DNA of 48,711 nucleotides from Myxococcales bacterium (lineage in GTDB: Bacteria; Myxococcota_A; UBA9042; GCA-2863065). The stretch is from assembly GCA_018780435.1 (NCBI GenBank), contig JADMJS010000004.1:1-48711 (forward strand), written 5' to 3'. Below the pieces are notes generated by a model that did not search any database, was not told the DNA's origin, and saw nothing but the letters and a program-made list of their open reading frames with translations. Of the stretch, positions 36,401-45,900 are shown in pieces. How positions within the stretch are numbered: position 1 is the first letter of the stretch; each line of letters starts with the position of its first letter. Position numbers and translations under genes: made by a program.

Positions 36401-39400
36401 CGGACGAGAGCATCACCTTCGACCTGCTGCGGAACGTCGCTGACCTCCGCTGGCGCCTCATCGACCCGGTCGGCACGCCGGTCTTCGACGCCGCCGCGTC
36501 GGACGGAAAAGCCCATGACGTCGGGCCCTTGCAGCTCGCCCCCGGCACCTACCTGCTCGAGCTCTACTCGAACTTGCCCATCACGCCCGAGGTCCTCTTC
36601 GAAGCCCGAACGGGCCAGGGCGCGCCGGGCGTCGGCGCCTGCGCCTCGTGTCGGGCGCTCGACATCGTCTTCGTCTTCGACACCTCCGCGTCGATGGCAG
36701 CCGAGTCAACGCTGGTCTGCGATCTCGCCGGCGATCTCGTCCTCGGCCTCCAGGCGCGGGGCATCGAGACGCGGGCGCGTTTCCTCGGCGTCACGGACGA
36801 GCTGACGGTCCCGTGTGTCGAAGACACGGTCCTGAACGCGTACGGCGGCACCCTCCCGAGTGAGATCCCGAGCAGTTACGGCACTCTCGGCGCCTGCACG
36901 GAGGGCGGAAATGGCAACGAGGACTGGGCCCTCGCGACCGCCATCCTCGCGCAGCGTTACGACTGGGCCGAAGGCGCCGTCCGGCTCGTCATCCCCGTGG
37001 GTGACGAAGGTCCTTACTGCGGCGATCCCGTCGACAGCCACGATCAGACCATCATCGGCCTCACGGCTGCCATCGCGAGCGCCCGCGGCGTCATCGTGTC
37101 CCCCATCGTCCCGGCCGGCGTGGTCGCGGCGGTCCACGTCCTCGGCGAAGAGCTCGCCGCACTCACGGACGGCATCCACACCGCGTCGACCTTCACCGAA
37201 GCCGAGCTGGCGGAGACCGTCGTGGGCGTCGCGGGCTCCGCCTGCACGACGGAAGACGAGACCATCGAACCCGTCGTCGCCGACTTCGGCCCGGCCGGCC
37301 TCCTCCCGCCCGGCCCGATCATCCTCTCGGGCCGGGTCGTCCCGGTGAACCGGCTGCGACCCGTGGTGTCGGTGCGGATCAACGGTGAAGCGGTCAGCTC
37401 GTACGACGTCTCGGGCCGCTTCTTCCACTCGATCGCGCTCCCACCGGGCGACAGCAACGTCACCATCGAGCTCATCGAGGGGTGTGGCGCGTTTACGACC
37501 GCCCGCAGTGTCTCGGTGGCGACCGAGACGGACGGCAGCTTCGCCGACTTCACGATCCTGCCGCCCACCCTCTCGGCCCAGTTCGAAGGCACGTCGTGGG
37601 CGCTCGACGATCGCCGGCTCCTCGTGGACGCCACCGTCGAGAACGTCGGCACGGACCCCGTCGACGGCCCGATCTTGATGGTGCTCGGCACGCCGCTCGA
37701 CCCCCGTATTCAACTTCCGCTGGCCGACGGCACGACCGAGAGCGGTGAGCCCTACTTCGAAGTGGTCCCGCAAGGGCAGAGCCTCGACCCGAACGCCTCC
37801 GCGCTCTCGCGCGCCCTCGTGTTCGAGGATCCCTCCGAAGTGCGCGTGCTCCCCGGCGTCCGCTTCTTCGGGCGCCCGAACCGGGCGCCGTACTTCACCA
37901 GCGCGCCCGTCGTTCGCGTGGCGAGCGGCGCCACGTGGCGTTACTCGGCCACCGCCCTCGACCCTGACGGCCACACGCTCACCTGGACGCTCCCGGTCGC
38001 CCCCGTCGGCATGACCGTCTCACAGGACGGCGAGCTCGTCTGGACCCCAGGCTCCTTCCCCGCCGGCAGCACGGTCGAGGTCGCAGTCCTGGTAGACGAC
38101 GGTCGTGGCGCGTCGGCCGTGCAACGTTTCTCCGTGACCGTCGGGTCGAGCGCGAACTCCCCGCCGCTCTTCGTCTCGAGCCCACCACTTCAGCTCGCGA
38201 TCGGGGCCGCCTACGTCTACGACGCGCGTGCTGGCGACGTCGACGGGGACACGCTCACCTTCACTCGAGTCGCCGGGCCGGCCGGCCTCTCGGTCGGTAC
38301 GGACGGCGCCGTGAGGTGGTCCTTCGCCGTGCCCGGCACACACGAGATCGCCGTGAAGGTCGATGACGGCCAAGGTGGCGCCGCTATTCAGGAATGGTCC
38401 CTCACGGTCGGCACGCTCGCCGAGGACGAACACGCGCCGATGATCACGTCCATCCCACCGACGGTCGCGCTGCCGGACGTGCCTTACGCCTACCCCGTTC
38501 AGGCTTTCGACCCCGACGGCGACGTCTTGACCTGGACCCTCGTCTCCGGGCCCATCGGGATGGCGATCGACGCCCAAGGCAAAGTGACGTTCACGCCCTC
38601 GGACGTGCAGCTCGGCCCACACACCGTCACCGTGCGTGTCGCCGACGACGCTTTCGGTCGCGCCACTCAGACCTGGACCCTCTTGGTCACGACCGAGTTC
38701 CCGAACCTCGCTCCGACCATCACCAGCACCCCGCCGGCGACCTGCGCCGTTGTCGGCACCGAGTGGACCTATGCGTTCAGCGCGACGGACCCGGAAGGGG
38801 TCGCCGTCGCCTATGACGCGTCAGTAGCGCCGCCCGGGCTCGGCATTCACGCGGCGACCGGCGCCACGAGCTTCACGCCCACCGCTGGCCAAGTCGGCGC
38901 GATCACGCTGGCGCTCACCGCCAGTGACGGCGCTCTGGCGGCGACGCAGGTCTTCAACCTCGACGTCCGGGGGACGAACACGGCACCGACCTTCGGCGCG
39001 GCACTGACCGCGACGATCGCCGCCGGAACACCGTGGTCCGACTGGGCACGCGGGACGGACGCCGATGGAGACGCCTTGACCCACCGCCTCCTCGCCGGCC
39101 CAGCCGGGATGACCATCGATCCCCGCAGCGGCCGTCTCACCTGGACGCCAACGACCGCCCAGGCAGGCCCCCACGCCGCCACCGTCGAAGCCAGGGACCT
39201 CTGCGGGGGTGTTGCGACGACGACGGCGACCTTCACGGTGACGGTGGACCTCACGCCACCCGAAGCCGCCATCAATACGGCCCCTTACGGCGCCATCTGC
39301 CAGAACGGCGTCACCGTCGTGTGCTTAGCCGCGACCGACGCCGCCGGCATTGCCAGCCGAGCCCTCACGGTGGGCGGCACCCCAGTCACCCTCGACGCGC

Positions 39401-42400
39401 AGGGCTGCACCCTTCAGACCTTCGCGGCCCTCGGAGACGTCGCACTCGCGGGCACCGTCCGCGATCCGAGCGGCAACGAGACTGTGGTCGCCCGCACGCT
39501 CACCGTCGAGGACTGCACTGATCCCGAGCGCCCCGTCGTGACGCTCGTGACCCCCGACACCGACACGGTCCACGAGCAGCCCGTGCCGTTGGTGGTGACC
39601 ATCAGCGACAACAAGCCGGAGAATCTGACGTGGATCGTCGAGCGAGCCCCCGCCGGGAGCGACGTGTTCGTCACGATCGCGGAAGGCGTCGGGCCGGTCG
39701 ACGCGGCAGCCGTCGCCACCTTCGATCCGTCTGTACTGCCGAACGAGGCGTGGCGCGTGCGCATCGTCGCGAGCGACGGGCAACAGACCGGCGGCATCGA
39801 GATGTTGCTCCACTCGGCGGGCAGCCTGAAGCTCGGACAGTTCCGGTACACCGTGCTCGATCTCACGCTCGACTTCGCCGGGATCCCGCTCACCTTATCG
39901 CGCACCTACGACAGCCTCGACGCCAACGCCGGGATCGCGGGCGACGTCGGGATCGGCTGGACCATGAGCCTCGGCGCGTCGGTCCGCGACGCCGTCCGCG
40001 AGGCGCCGGAAGGGTCCATCTTCGAGTTCATGCGAAACGAGGCGATGGGCCCGAAGGCCCGCGTCGTCGTGACGAAGCCGGACGGAACCCGCGTCGGCTT
40101 CACGCTGAAGCCGGAGCCGCTCTCCTTCCCGCAGCTCTTCCAGCAGCGCGTCGTCTGGGCACCCGACCGTGGCGTGACCGACACACTTGAAGCCGTGGGG
40201 CCGAAGAACATCTGGGCGACGGGCAAGTACTACGACTTCATCATCCCTTACAATCCAGACACTTACATACTGAAGACCCAAGAGGGGATGAAGTACACCA
40301 TCTCCGAGCGGCGTGGGCTCGAGCTCATCACCAGCCCCAGCGGCCAAACCGTGACGGTCACGAAGACCTCCATCGTCAGCTCGACCGGAGGGCGCCTCGA
40401 CTTCGAACGCGACGCCCAAGGCCGCATCACCGCTGCGATCGCGCCCCCGGACGCCGACTCCCCCATCGGCGACGAGACGCCGGCCGCACGACTGGTCTTC
40501 GCCTACGACGCGCGGGGCAACTTGGCGTCGATGACCGACGCTGGCGCCGCGAAGACCACGTACCGCTATCAAGCCGGCCTGTCCTGGCCGAACCTGCTCA
40601 CCGCTATTGAGGACCCGCTCGGTCGGCCGATGCGGCGCCTCGTCTACGGCCCCGATGGTCGCCACGTCGCAACCTGCGGCGCGGAGGGCAACGTCGCGAC
40701 CCTCGACGGGTGTGAACGCTTCGAGCACGACCTCATCGGCAACATGGAGACCGTCTTCACGCCGCGCGGCGCGCGAATCGAGCGCTACTACGACGACGAC
40801 GGCAACCTCGTGACCGAGCGCCTCGAGGCGAGTCCCTCGGAGACCATCGTTGTCACGGCGGAGTATAACGACCAGGGTTTCCTGACCAGCGTCACCGACG
40901 GCACCGGCGGCACGTGGTCAATGACGCTCGACGGCCAAGGCCGACCCCTAACCCAGACCGATCCACTCGGCAACGTCTGGACGACGACATGGGGTGCCTG
41001 TAGCGAACCGGTCTTGGGGCGCGATCCCCTCGGGAACGTACGAACCTTCGAGTTCGACTCGAAGTGCCGCGTCACGCGTGAGACCACCCCCACGGGCGCC
41101 GAGACGCGCTACGAGCGCACCGCGGACGGCGAAATCAGCGCCATCATCGGCCCCGTCGGCGACACCTGGACCGTCGCGCGAAACGAGCTCGGCCAAGTCG
41201 TGGCGCAGATCGATCCCCTTGGGCGCACCGCCACGATGGCCTACCGCAGCACGGGGGAGGTGAAGCGCCGAGTCGAGCCGTCGGGACGGTCCATCAGCTA
41301 CGTGTTCGACGCCTCGGGACGACCGATCAAGGAGCGCTGGAACACGGTCCCCGAGACCGCCATCGAGACCACCTACGACCCGGCGGGGCAGATCACCTCC
41401 GTGGTGACGCCAGCCGTGACGACCGTCGCGACCTACACGAACACCGGTCGCCTCGCGTCGGTGACCTCGACCCGCGCGTCGGGGCAGACGATTGCCTTGA
41501 CCTACACCTACGACGCGTCCGGGAACCTCCTCACTCAGACCGACAGCCTCGGCGGCGTCACCACGTACGAATACGATGGCGCCGACCGGCTCCTCTCCGC
41601 CACGCAGACGGACGGCGCGGGCCTCGCGCGGCGCATCGAGCTCGAATACGACGGCGCCTATCGCCGTACGGCACTGCATCGCTACGCGAGTGTCGAAGGC
41701 AGCAAGACGCCGGCGGGGCTCGCTAGCCTCGTCTCGAGCACCCACTACGTTTGGAACTCCGCCCATCGTTTGATCGCGATGCTCCACCGGGACGCGGACG
41801 ACGTACCGCTCCTCGACCTCGGCTTCCCACGCGACGCCGTGGGCAACATCGTCAGCCTCACCGACGCTCTCGGGACCGCGACGGTGGTCGTCGACGGCGA
41901 CCGGCGTGTCCTCGCCGTGGACCGGCCAGCGGGCGGGGGCCCCGATGAGAGCTACCAGCTCGACCCAGCCGGCAACCGAACGTCGTCACACCTCAGCGCC
42001 GACTACGTCCACAGCTACGAGCTCACGGAGTCCGGTCACGAGCTTCGGAGCGACGACGACTTCGACTACATCTACGACCCGCAAGGGAACCTCTCGGCGA
42101 TGACCGAACGCACCACCGGGACGACGGTTCGATTCGAGACCGACCATCGCGGTAGGACCACGCGCCTCACGCGTGAGAATGCGGAGGGAGCTGTCGACCA
42201 CGAGGCGGTCTACACCTACGACGCGTTCGCGCGGCGCATCGCGGAGACCGTCAACGGGGTCCGCACCGAGTTCGTCTACAGCGGGCACGACGCCATCTTG
42301 CGCCTCCTGCCGGATGGGTCGGTCGACCGGCGCCTCTATCTCGGGCTCGACGAGGTCGTCGCCGACACCGCTCCCCCTGCGGGCGGCGGTCCCGCCAGGA

Positions 42401-42975
42401 CCCGGTGGTATCTGCTCGATCACGTGAACTCGACGCGGATGATCCTCGATAGTGCCGGCGCCATACTCGCTGAGCGCCGCTACGACGCCTTTGGACAGGT
42501 CCTCGCGGCGACGGGAGAAGAGACGACCCTCGAGTTCGCGGGTCGACCCTTCGACGGCGTCCTCGGCACGGGCGACTTCCGAAACCGGACGATGCTCCCG
42601 AGCCTCGGCCGCTTCGCGCAGATGGATCCAGAAGCGCCGTATCGTTACGAATACGCGGACAACAACCCGATCGCCTTCACAGACCCAATGGGCCGTAACT
42701 CATTGAAAGAATACGCGCTCCTGGTCTCACGCATCGCGCTTCAGCTCTTCAAGCGGCATTGGAAGTGTGTCGTCTCCGTGGTGGTCATCGGCGCGGGCGG
42801 CTACGTCATCTCGGAGCAGATCGAGGAGGTCCACGGCTTCAAAGTCGGCGCTGGGCTCGCGTCGCTCTACCTCTACGCGAGCGCCATGCTCCCGAAGTGG
42901 GTCGCCCCGGTGGACGCGGCCGCCGACAAAATCAAGGACGTCTCGAAGCGTATCGTCCAGAGGATGTGCCAATGA
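33472..42975 (+). CDS. Giant secreted RHS/YD protein with VWA and Ig-like domains
   Basis: 3167 residues. Sec signal peptide (1-17, SAHAA). Ten beta-sandwich repeats of about 100 residues (about 20-1050), each with an LxxGxYTLxV-type strand, resembling pre-peptidase domains. A von Willebrand A domain (about 1060-1270) with MIDAS D1070-x-S1072-x-S1074 (FVFDTSAS). Linker domains, then five putative Ig/cadherin-like repeats (about 1468-1925) each starting N/H-x-x-P-x-x-x-S. A further Ig-like stretch, then an RHS shell from about 2120 (LTLSRTYDS) with many YD repeats, ending at the core motif YYDAFGQ-like, GRPFDGV, SLGRFAQMDP and DPMGRN (about 3075). A unique 92-residue tail with one hydrophobic segment follows. 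RHS shells cage and release C-terminal effectors; the VWA and Ig parts suggest surface adhesion. The stop overlaps the next gene by four bases. Confidence 0.9.
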   Translation: MPRLIIALAFLATSAHAAPFAVGDAVSGEVVDAAAPVEHTFDALPGQTVFVQRTASSNLTGLNWRLLDAYGRSLASNLTELGHLGPVTLMGGTYTLRVTSETTGVGTYAFTVHDATPSSAAIDAGVAVNGDIDVPGRLRRYVVPAKAGHGLLIDVTATSNSTGLNWWLEDSAGTDLVARGTSLADGPLLRLGDELVTLWIAGEGASTGTYAFVVHDVVDVTAPITVGSPVTASIAAGQARYYTFSLTNPSPIYVDVTAVVNAAGMNAAIIDAEGRSVVPLTTTLTDIDRLTLPAGDYTLAVASEGTASGSYTLVVRTPTDTTAAMTPGTAFSGAIAAQGGRATYTFSAAAGTHLLDVVASSNAGGIGWSLADAHGRTIIPLTTSLSDSARFGLMGGDYVLTLDGEVDATGTFTLNLLTVVDASSAITLGTTVSSSVAAPGQIVRHTFSVAAPTTATLDLITSAAAASLNWTLSSAAGRLLFAQTTALADRTGVLLAPGSYVLSVLGEGTATGAYSFALNATGTPGPVLAGTPVALGGAVSGTVDGTAEVDAYTLTLTDTRRVYFDLTTGTASTRWTLVDAAGAVLFGPATAQDPISQDGGAFWLDAGVYTLTFSRTTTGTSTYAATLADATPTVTALGFDTPVVNAITTPGMRHRYTLTVASATRALFDVRKAAATVRWTLTDGGGNVVISDVTHSDPIGADSGPIGLAPGTWTLEVRCTTDDSGSYDFAVVTVPADALATVALDTTIDSPSYAPGTTLRYTLPLADRATVYVDALISSSNLTWTFRDDEGNTVAVDGNLPATSGLGPFNLPAGDYTLTIDPDGSSTPAFRFEFVSAPTTTMTADLDVVLSLPVTRGQTRAATLTVPTATRFFADATTSVGGYYRLRRPGTSSLLLDAPSLYAGVNMNSSTSADRGPVWLAPGVWTLEFEGRDLAPTIGFVPRHARERATEPLPFDQLVKRSLPAPAGLLRYSVTVTDESITFDLLRNVADLRWRLIDPVGTPVFDAAASDGKAHDVGPLQLAPGTYLLELYSNLPITPEVLFEARTGQGAPGVGACASCRALDIVFVFDTSASMAAESTLVCDLAGDLVLGLQARGIETRARFLGVTDELTVPCVEDTVLNAYGGTLPSEIPSSYGTLGACTEGGNGNEDWALATAILAQRYDWAEGAVRLVIPVGDEGPYCGDPVDSHDQTIIGLTAAIASARGVIVSPIVPAGVVAAVHVLGEELAALTDGIHTASTFTEAELAETVVGVAGSACTTEDETIEPVVADFGPAGLLPPGPIILSGRVVPVNRLRPVVSVRINGEAVSSYDVSGRFFHSIALPPGDSNVTIELIEGCGAFTTARSVSVATETDGSFADFTILPPTLSAQFEGTSWALDDRRLLVDATVENVGTDPVDGPILMVLGTPLDPRIQLPLADGTTESGEPYFEVVPQGQSLDPNASALSRALVFEDPSEVRVLPGVRFFGRPNRAPYFTSAPVVRVASGATWRYSATALDPDGHTLTWTLPVAPVGMTVSQDGELVWTPGSFPAGSTVEVAVLVDDGRGASAVQRFSVTVGSSANSPPLFVSSPPLQLAIGAAYVYDARAGDVDGDTLTFTRVAGPAGLSVGTDGAVRWSFAVPGTHEIAVKVDDGQGGAAIQEWSLTVGTLAEDEHAPMITSIPPTVALPDVPYAYPVQAFDPDGDVLTWTLVSGPIGMAIDAQGKVTFTPSDVQLGPHTVTVRVADDAFGRATQTWTLLVTTEFPNLAPTITSTPPATCAVVGTEWTYAFSATDPEGVAVAYDASVAPPGLGIHAATGATSFTPTAGQVGAITLALTASDGALAATQVFNLDVRGTNTAPTFGAALTATIAAGTPWSDWARGTDADGDALTHRLLAGPAGMTIDPRSGRLTWTPTTAQAGPHAATVEARDLCGGVATTTATFTVTVDLTPPEAAINTAPYGAICQNGVTVVCLAATDAAGIASRALTVGGTPVTLDAQGCTLQTFAALGDVALAGTVRDPSGNETVVARTLTVEDCTDPERPVVTLVTPDTDTVHEQPVPLVVTISDNKPENLTWIVERAPAGSDVFVTIAEGVGPVDAAAVATFDPSVLPNEAWRVRIVASDGQQTGGIEMLLHSAGSLKLGQFRYTVLDLTLDFAGIPLTLSRTYDSLDANAGIAGDVGIGWTMSLGASVRDAVREAPEGSIFEFMRNEAMGPKARVVVTKPDGTRVGFTLKPEPLSFPQLFQQRVVWAPDRGVTDTLEAVGPKNIWATGKYYDFIIPYNPDTYILKTQEGMKYTISERRGLELITSPSGQTVTVTKTSIVSSTGGRLDFERDAQGRITAAIAPPDADSPIGDETPAARLVFAYDARGNLASMTDAGAAKTTYRYQAGLSWPNLLTAIEDPLGRPMRRLVYGPDGRHVATCGAEGNVATLDGCERFEHDLIGNMETVFTPRGARIERYYDDDGNLVTERLEASPSETIVVTAEYNDQGFLTSVTDGTGGTWSMTLDGQGRPLTQTDPLGNVWTTTWGACSEPVLGRDPLGNVRTFEFDSKCRVTRETTPTGAETRYERTADGEISAIIGPVGDTWTVARNELGQVVAQIDPLGRTATMAYRSTGEVKRRVEPSGRSISYVFDASGRPIKERWNTVPETAIETTYDPAGQITSVVTPAVTTVATYTNTGRLASVTSTRASGQTIALTYTYDASGNLLTQTDSLGGVTTYEYDGADRLLSATQTDGAGLARRIELEYDGAYRRTALHRYASVEGSKTPAGLASLVSSTHYVWNSAHRLIAMLHRDADDVPLLDLGFPRDAVGNIVSLTDALGTATVVVDGDRRVLAVDRPAGGGPDESYQLDPAGNRTSSHLSADYVHSYELTESGHELRSDDDFDYIYDPQGNLSAMTERTTGTTVRFETDHRGRTTRLTRENAEGAVDHEAVYTYDAFARRIAETVNGVRTEFVYSGHDAILRLLPDGSVDRRLYLGLDEVVADTAPPAGGGPARTRWYLLDHVNSTRMILDSAGAILAERRYDAFGQVLAATGEETTLEFAGRPFDGVLGTGDFRNRTMLPSLGRFAQMDPEAPYRYEYADNNPIAFTDPMGRNSLKEYALLVSRIALQLFKRHWKCVVSVVVIGAGGYVISEQIEEVHGFKVGAGLASLYLYASAMLPKWVAPVDAAADKIKDVSKRIVQRMCQ
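33526..36620 (+). repeat. Ten protein-level tandem repeats of about 300 bp
   Basis: Ten units of roughly 100 codons, each ending in a turn plus a TLxVxxExTxxGxYxFxV strand pair. The first five are closest to each other; the last three are strongly diverged. Nucleotide identity is low, so the array is old rather than freshly amplified. Confidence 0.75.
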
Positions 42976-45900
42976 GCGCGGGTCACTCCACCATGCGACG
43001 AGTCGTCTTGGGTCTTCTCGCCATGAGCGCCCCTGCCCTGGCGCTCGAAAACGGCGACTTCGCGGCCGGCCTCTCGGGCTGGACCATCGTCGAGCGTGGC
43101 GGGACGTCCGGCGCGGCGGGCACGGCGGCCGCGGTCGCCGGTGGCGCGCAGCTCACCGAAGGCGCGTCCTTCACGGTGTCGCTCGAACAGAGCTTCACGA
43201 TCCCGACGAGCGCCGCCACGCTCCGATTCGCAGTCACGCCCACCTTCGACACGGCGGCGACCGGGATCCCCGACGCCGTCGAGGTCGCGCTCCTGGGTGC
43301 CGACGGGCGCTCCGTCCTGCCGACGTGGAAGAACGGGACCACCGCCGCTTTCGGGATCGACGAACGCGCACTCCTGCGCCTTGGGAGCGCGAGCACCGCG
43401 ACCCCGACCGGCGCCTCGCTCGCCGTCGCGCTCGATGTCTCGACCCTCGCCGTGGGTACACCGGTGAAGCTCGTCTTCACGCTCGTCGGCGGCGACGTGG
43501 ACACGTCCTCGACCGTGGTCATCGGCGGCGTCAGCTTCGATCTCTCGAACCGCCCGCCGGTCGCCAACGCGGGCGAGGACCGCACCATCGAGTGTGCGGC
43601 GGGCACCACGCTCACGGCGGCCTCGCTCGACCCGGATGGCGATCCCCTGACGCACGTCTGGACCACGGAAGCGGGTGAGCCCGTCGGGAGCGGCGTGAGC
43701 GTCGCGGTGAACCCGCCGCCAGGCCTCCATCGATACCGCCTCACGTCCACCGACGAGGCGGGCGCGTCGAACTCGGTGCTGGTCGCGGTGACCGTGGTCG
43801 ACACGACGGGCCCCTCTCTACCGTCCTTGCCGGTCCTGGTCGCGCTCGACGCCGGGGAGAGCTGCACAGCGAGCCTCCCGGACCTCCTCGTGGGCGTGTC
43901 CGCGACGGATTTGTGCGGGAGCGCGTCCGTGGCGCAATCGGTCGCTGCCGGGACGACGTTCGCGCCCGGCGATCACCTGGTCACCCTCACCGCAACCGAC
44001 GCGGCGAACAACACGTCGAGCCACGTCGTCACCGTCCGCGTCAGCGACCGGATCGCGCCGACGATCACGAGCGTCGAAGCGCCGGCGTCGGTGCCCGCGG
44101 AAGCGACCTGCGACGCCGCGATCCCGGCGCTCATCGTCATCGCGACGGATAACTGCACGCCACCGGAATCATTGACTTTTGAACAGGGCGTCGCCGCCGG
44201 AACGCGCTTCGGCCTCGGCACACAGGTCGTGGGCGTGACCGCGAGCGACGTGGCGGGGAACACCTCATCGCCGTCGGAAGCCACCTTCGATGTCGTGGAC
44301 GTCACGCCGCCGACGGCCTCTTTCACGGCCGGAGCGGCACTGCCCGCGACCAGCGCGCAGTGCACGGCCTCCTTGCCCGACCTTCGGGCTCAGGTGACGG
44401 CCACCGACAACTGCGCCGCAGCCGGCGCGCCTGTCGTGACTCAGGTGACCGCGGTCGGGACCTCGCTCGGCCTCGGCGCTGTCGACGTGGCCTTCACCAT
44501 CGTGGACAGCGCCGGCAATCTCGTCGCCTTGACCGGCAGCGTGTCGGTAATCGACGCGGCGCCGCCATCCATCGCAGAGCTCGCGGACGTCAGCGTCATC
44601 GCGGACGCGACGTGCAGCGGTGCCGTGCCGACCTTGGCCGCGTCGGCGAGCGACGCCTGTGGCCAGGTCACCATCACCCAGTCGGTCCCCGTCGGGACCG
44701 CCCTCACCTTCGGGGCGCCGACCTCGGTCGTGGTGACGGCGCGGGACGCGGCGGGCGCCGAGACGTCCGAGACCGTTCTCGTGACGCTGGTCGACGAGAC
44801 GCCCCCCACGGCCACCTTCGCGGCGCCAGCGGCCTTGTCCGCCGACGACGCGACGTGTACGGCCGGCGCCCCCGACCTCCGAGCGCAGGTCTCGGCCCAG
44901 GACAACTGCGCGGCGCCCGTCGTCAGTCAAGTGACGGCCCTGGGCACGCCGCTGTCGCTCGGCGAAAACGACGTCGCGTTCACCGTCACCGACGGAGCTG
45001 GGAACCCCTTGGCCCTTACGGGACAGGTGACCGTCATCGACGCCACCCCGCCGACGCTCTCGCCGCTCGCGAACGTAGACGTCGTCGCGGATTCGGCGTG
45101 CACGGGCGCCATTCCGGCGTTGGCCGGCAGCGGCACTGACGCCTGCGGCGCCGTCACCCTCTCCCAATCCGTCCCTGCCGGGACCTCGCTGACCTTCGGC
45201 GCGCCCGTGTCCGTTCAGGTGACCGCGCGCGATGGGGCCGGGCTCGAAGCGTCACGGACGGTCACGGTGACTCTGGTCGACAAGACGCCTCCGACCCTTT
45301 CGGCCGCGGCGGAGGCGACCGTCGTCGCCGATGACCTTTGTAAAGGCGCGCTACCGGACCTGACCGTGGGCGCGACGGCCACCGACAACTGCCCGGGGAC
45401 ACTCACCCTCTCGCAGGCGACTGCGGAGGGGACGCCCATCGACGTAGGCGCCCCCCTGTCGGCGACTCTCGCCGCCACCGACGCGTCCGGCAACACGGCG
45501 GAACGGTCGGTGGAGGTCACGGCCCAAGACGAGACCGCGCCGACCATCACGCTCCCCGCGACGGTGGACGTGGACGTCTTTAGCGGCTGCGCAGGCGACG
45601 TCCCCGACCTCGCGATGGTCGCCACGATCGCCGACGGCTGCACCGCGCCCGGTGCGCTCACCGTGCTTCAGGACGTCGCGATTGGGAGCGCCCTCGCGGT
45701 CGACGAATCCAAGGTGATCACGGTCCGCGTGCGCGATATCGCGGGTAACGAAGGCGTCGCGTCGACGGTGGTCGTGGGCAAGGATGCCGGGACGCCGACC
45801 TTGACGCTCCCCGAGGTGACCCAGGTGGACGCCGGTGACAACTGCAGCGGCGTCATCGGCAAGCTCATCCCGGACGCACTCGACGAGTGCAGCACCGTCA

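Noticed and set aside
42727..42972. Antisense frame of 81 codons over the RHS tail as an immunity gene
   Set aside because: It is the mirror of the coding strand with typical shadow composition, and has no ribosome site; immunity genes are normally downstream, same strand.
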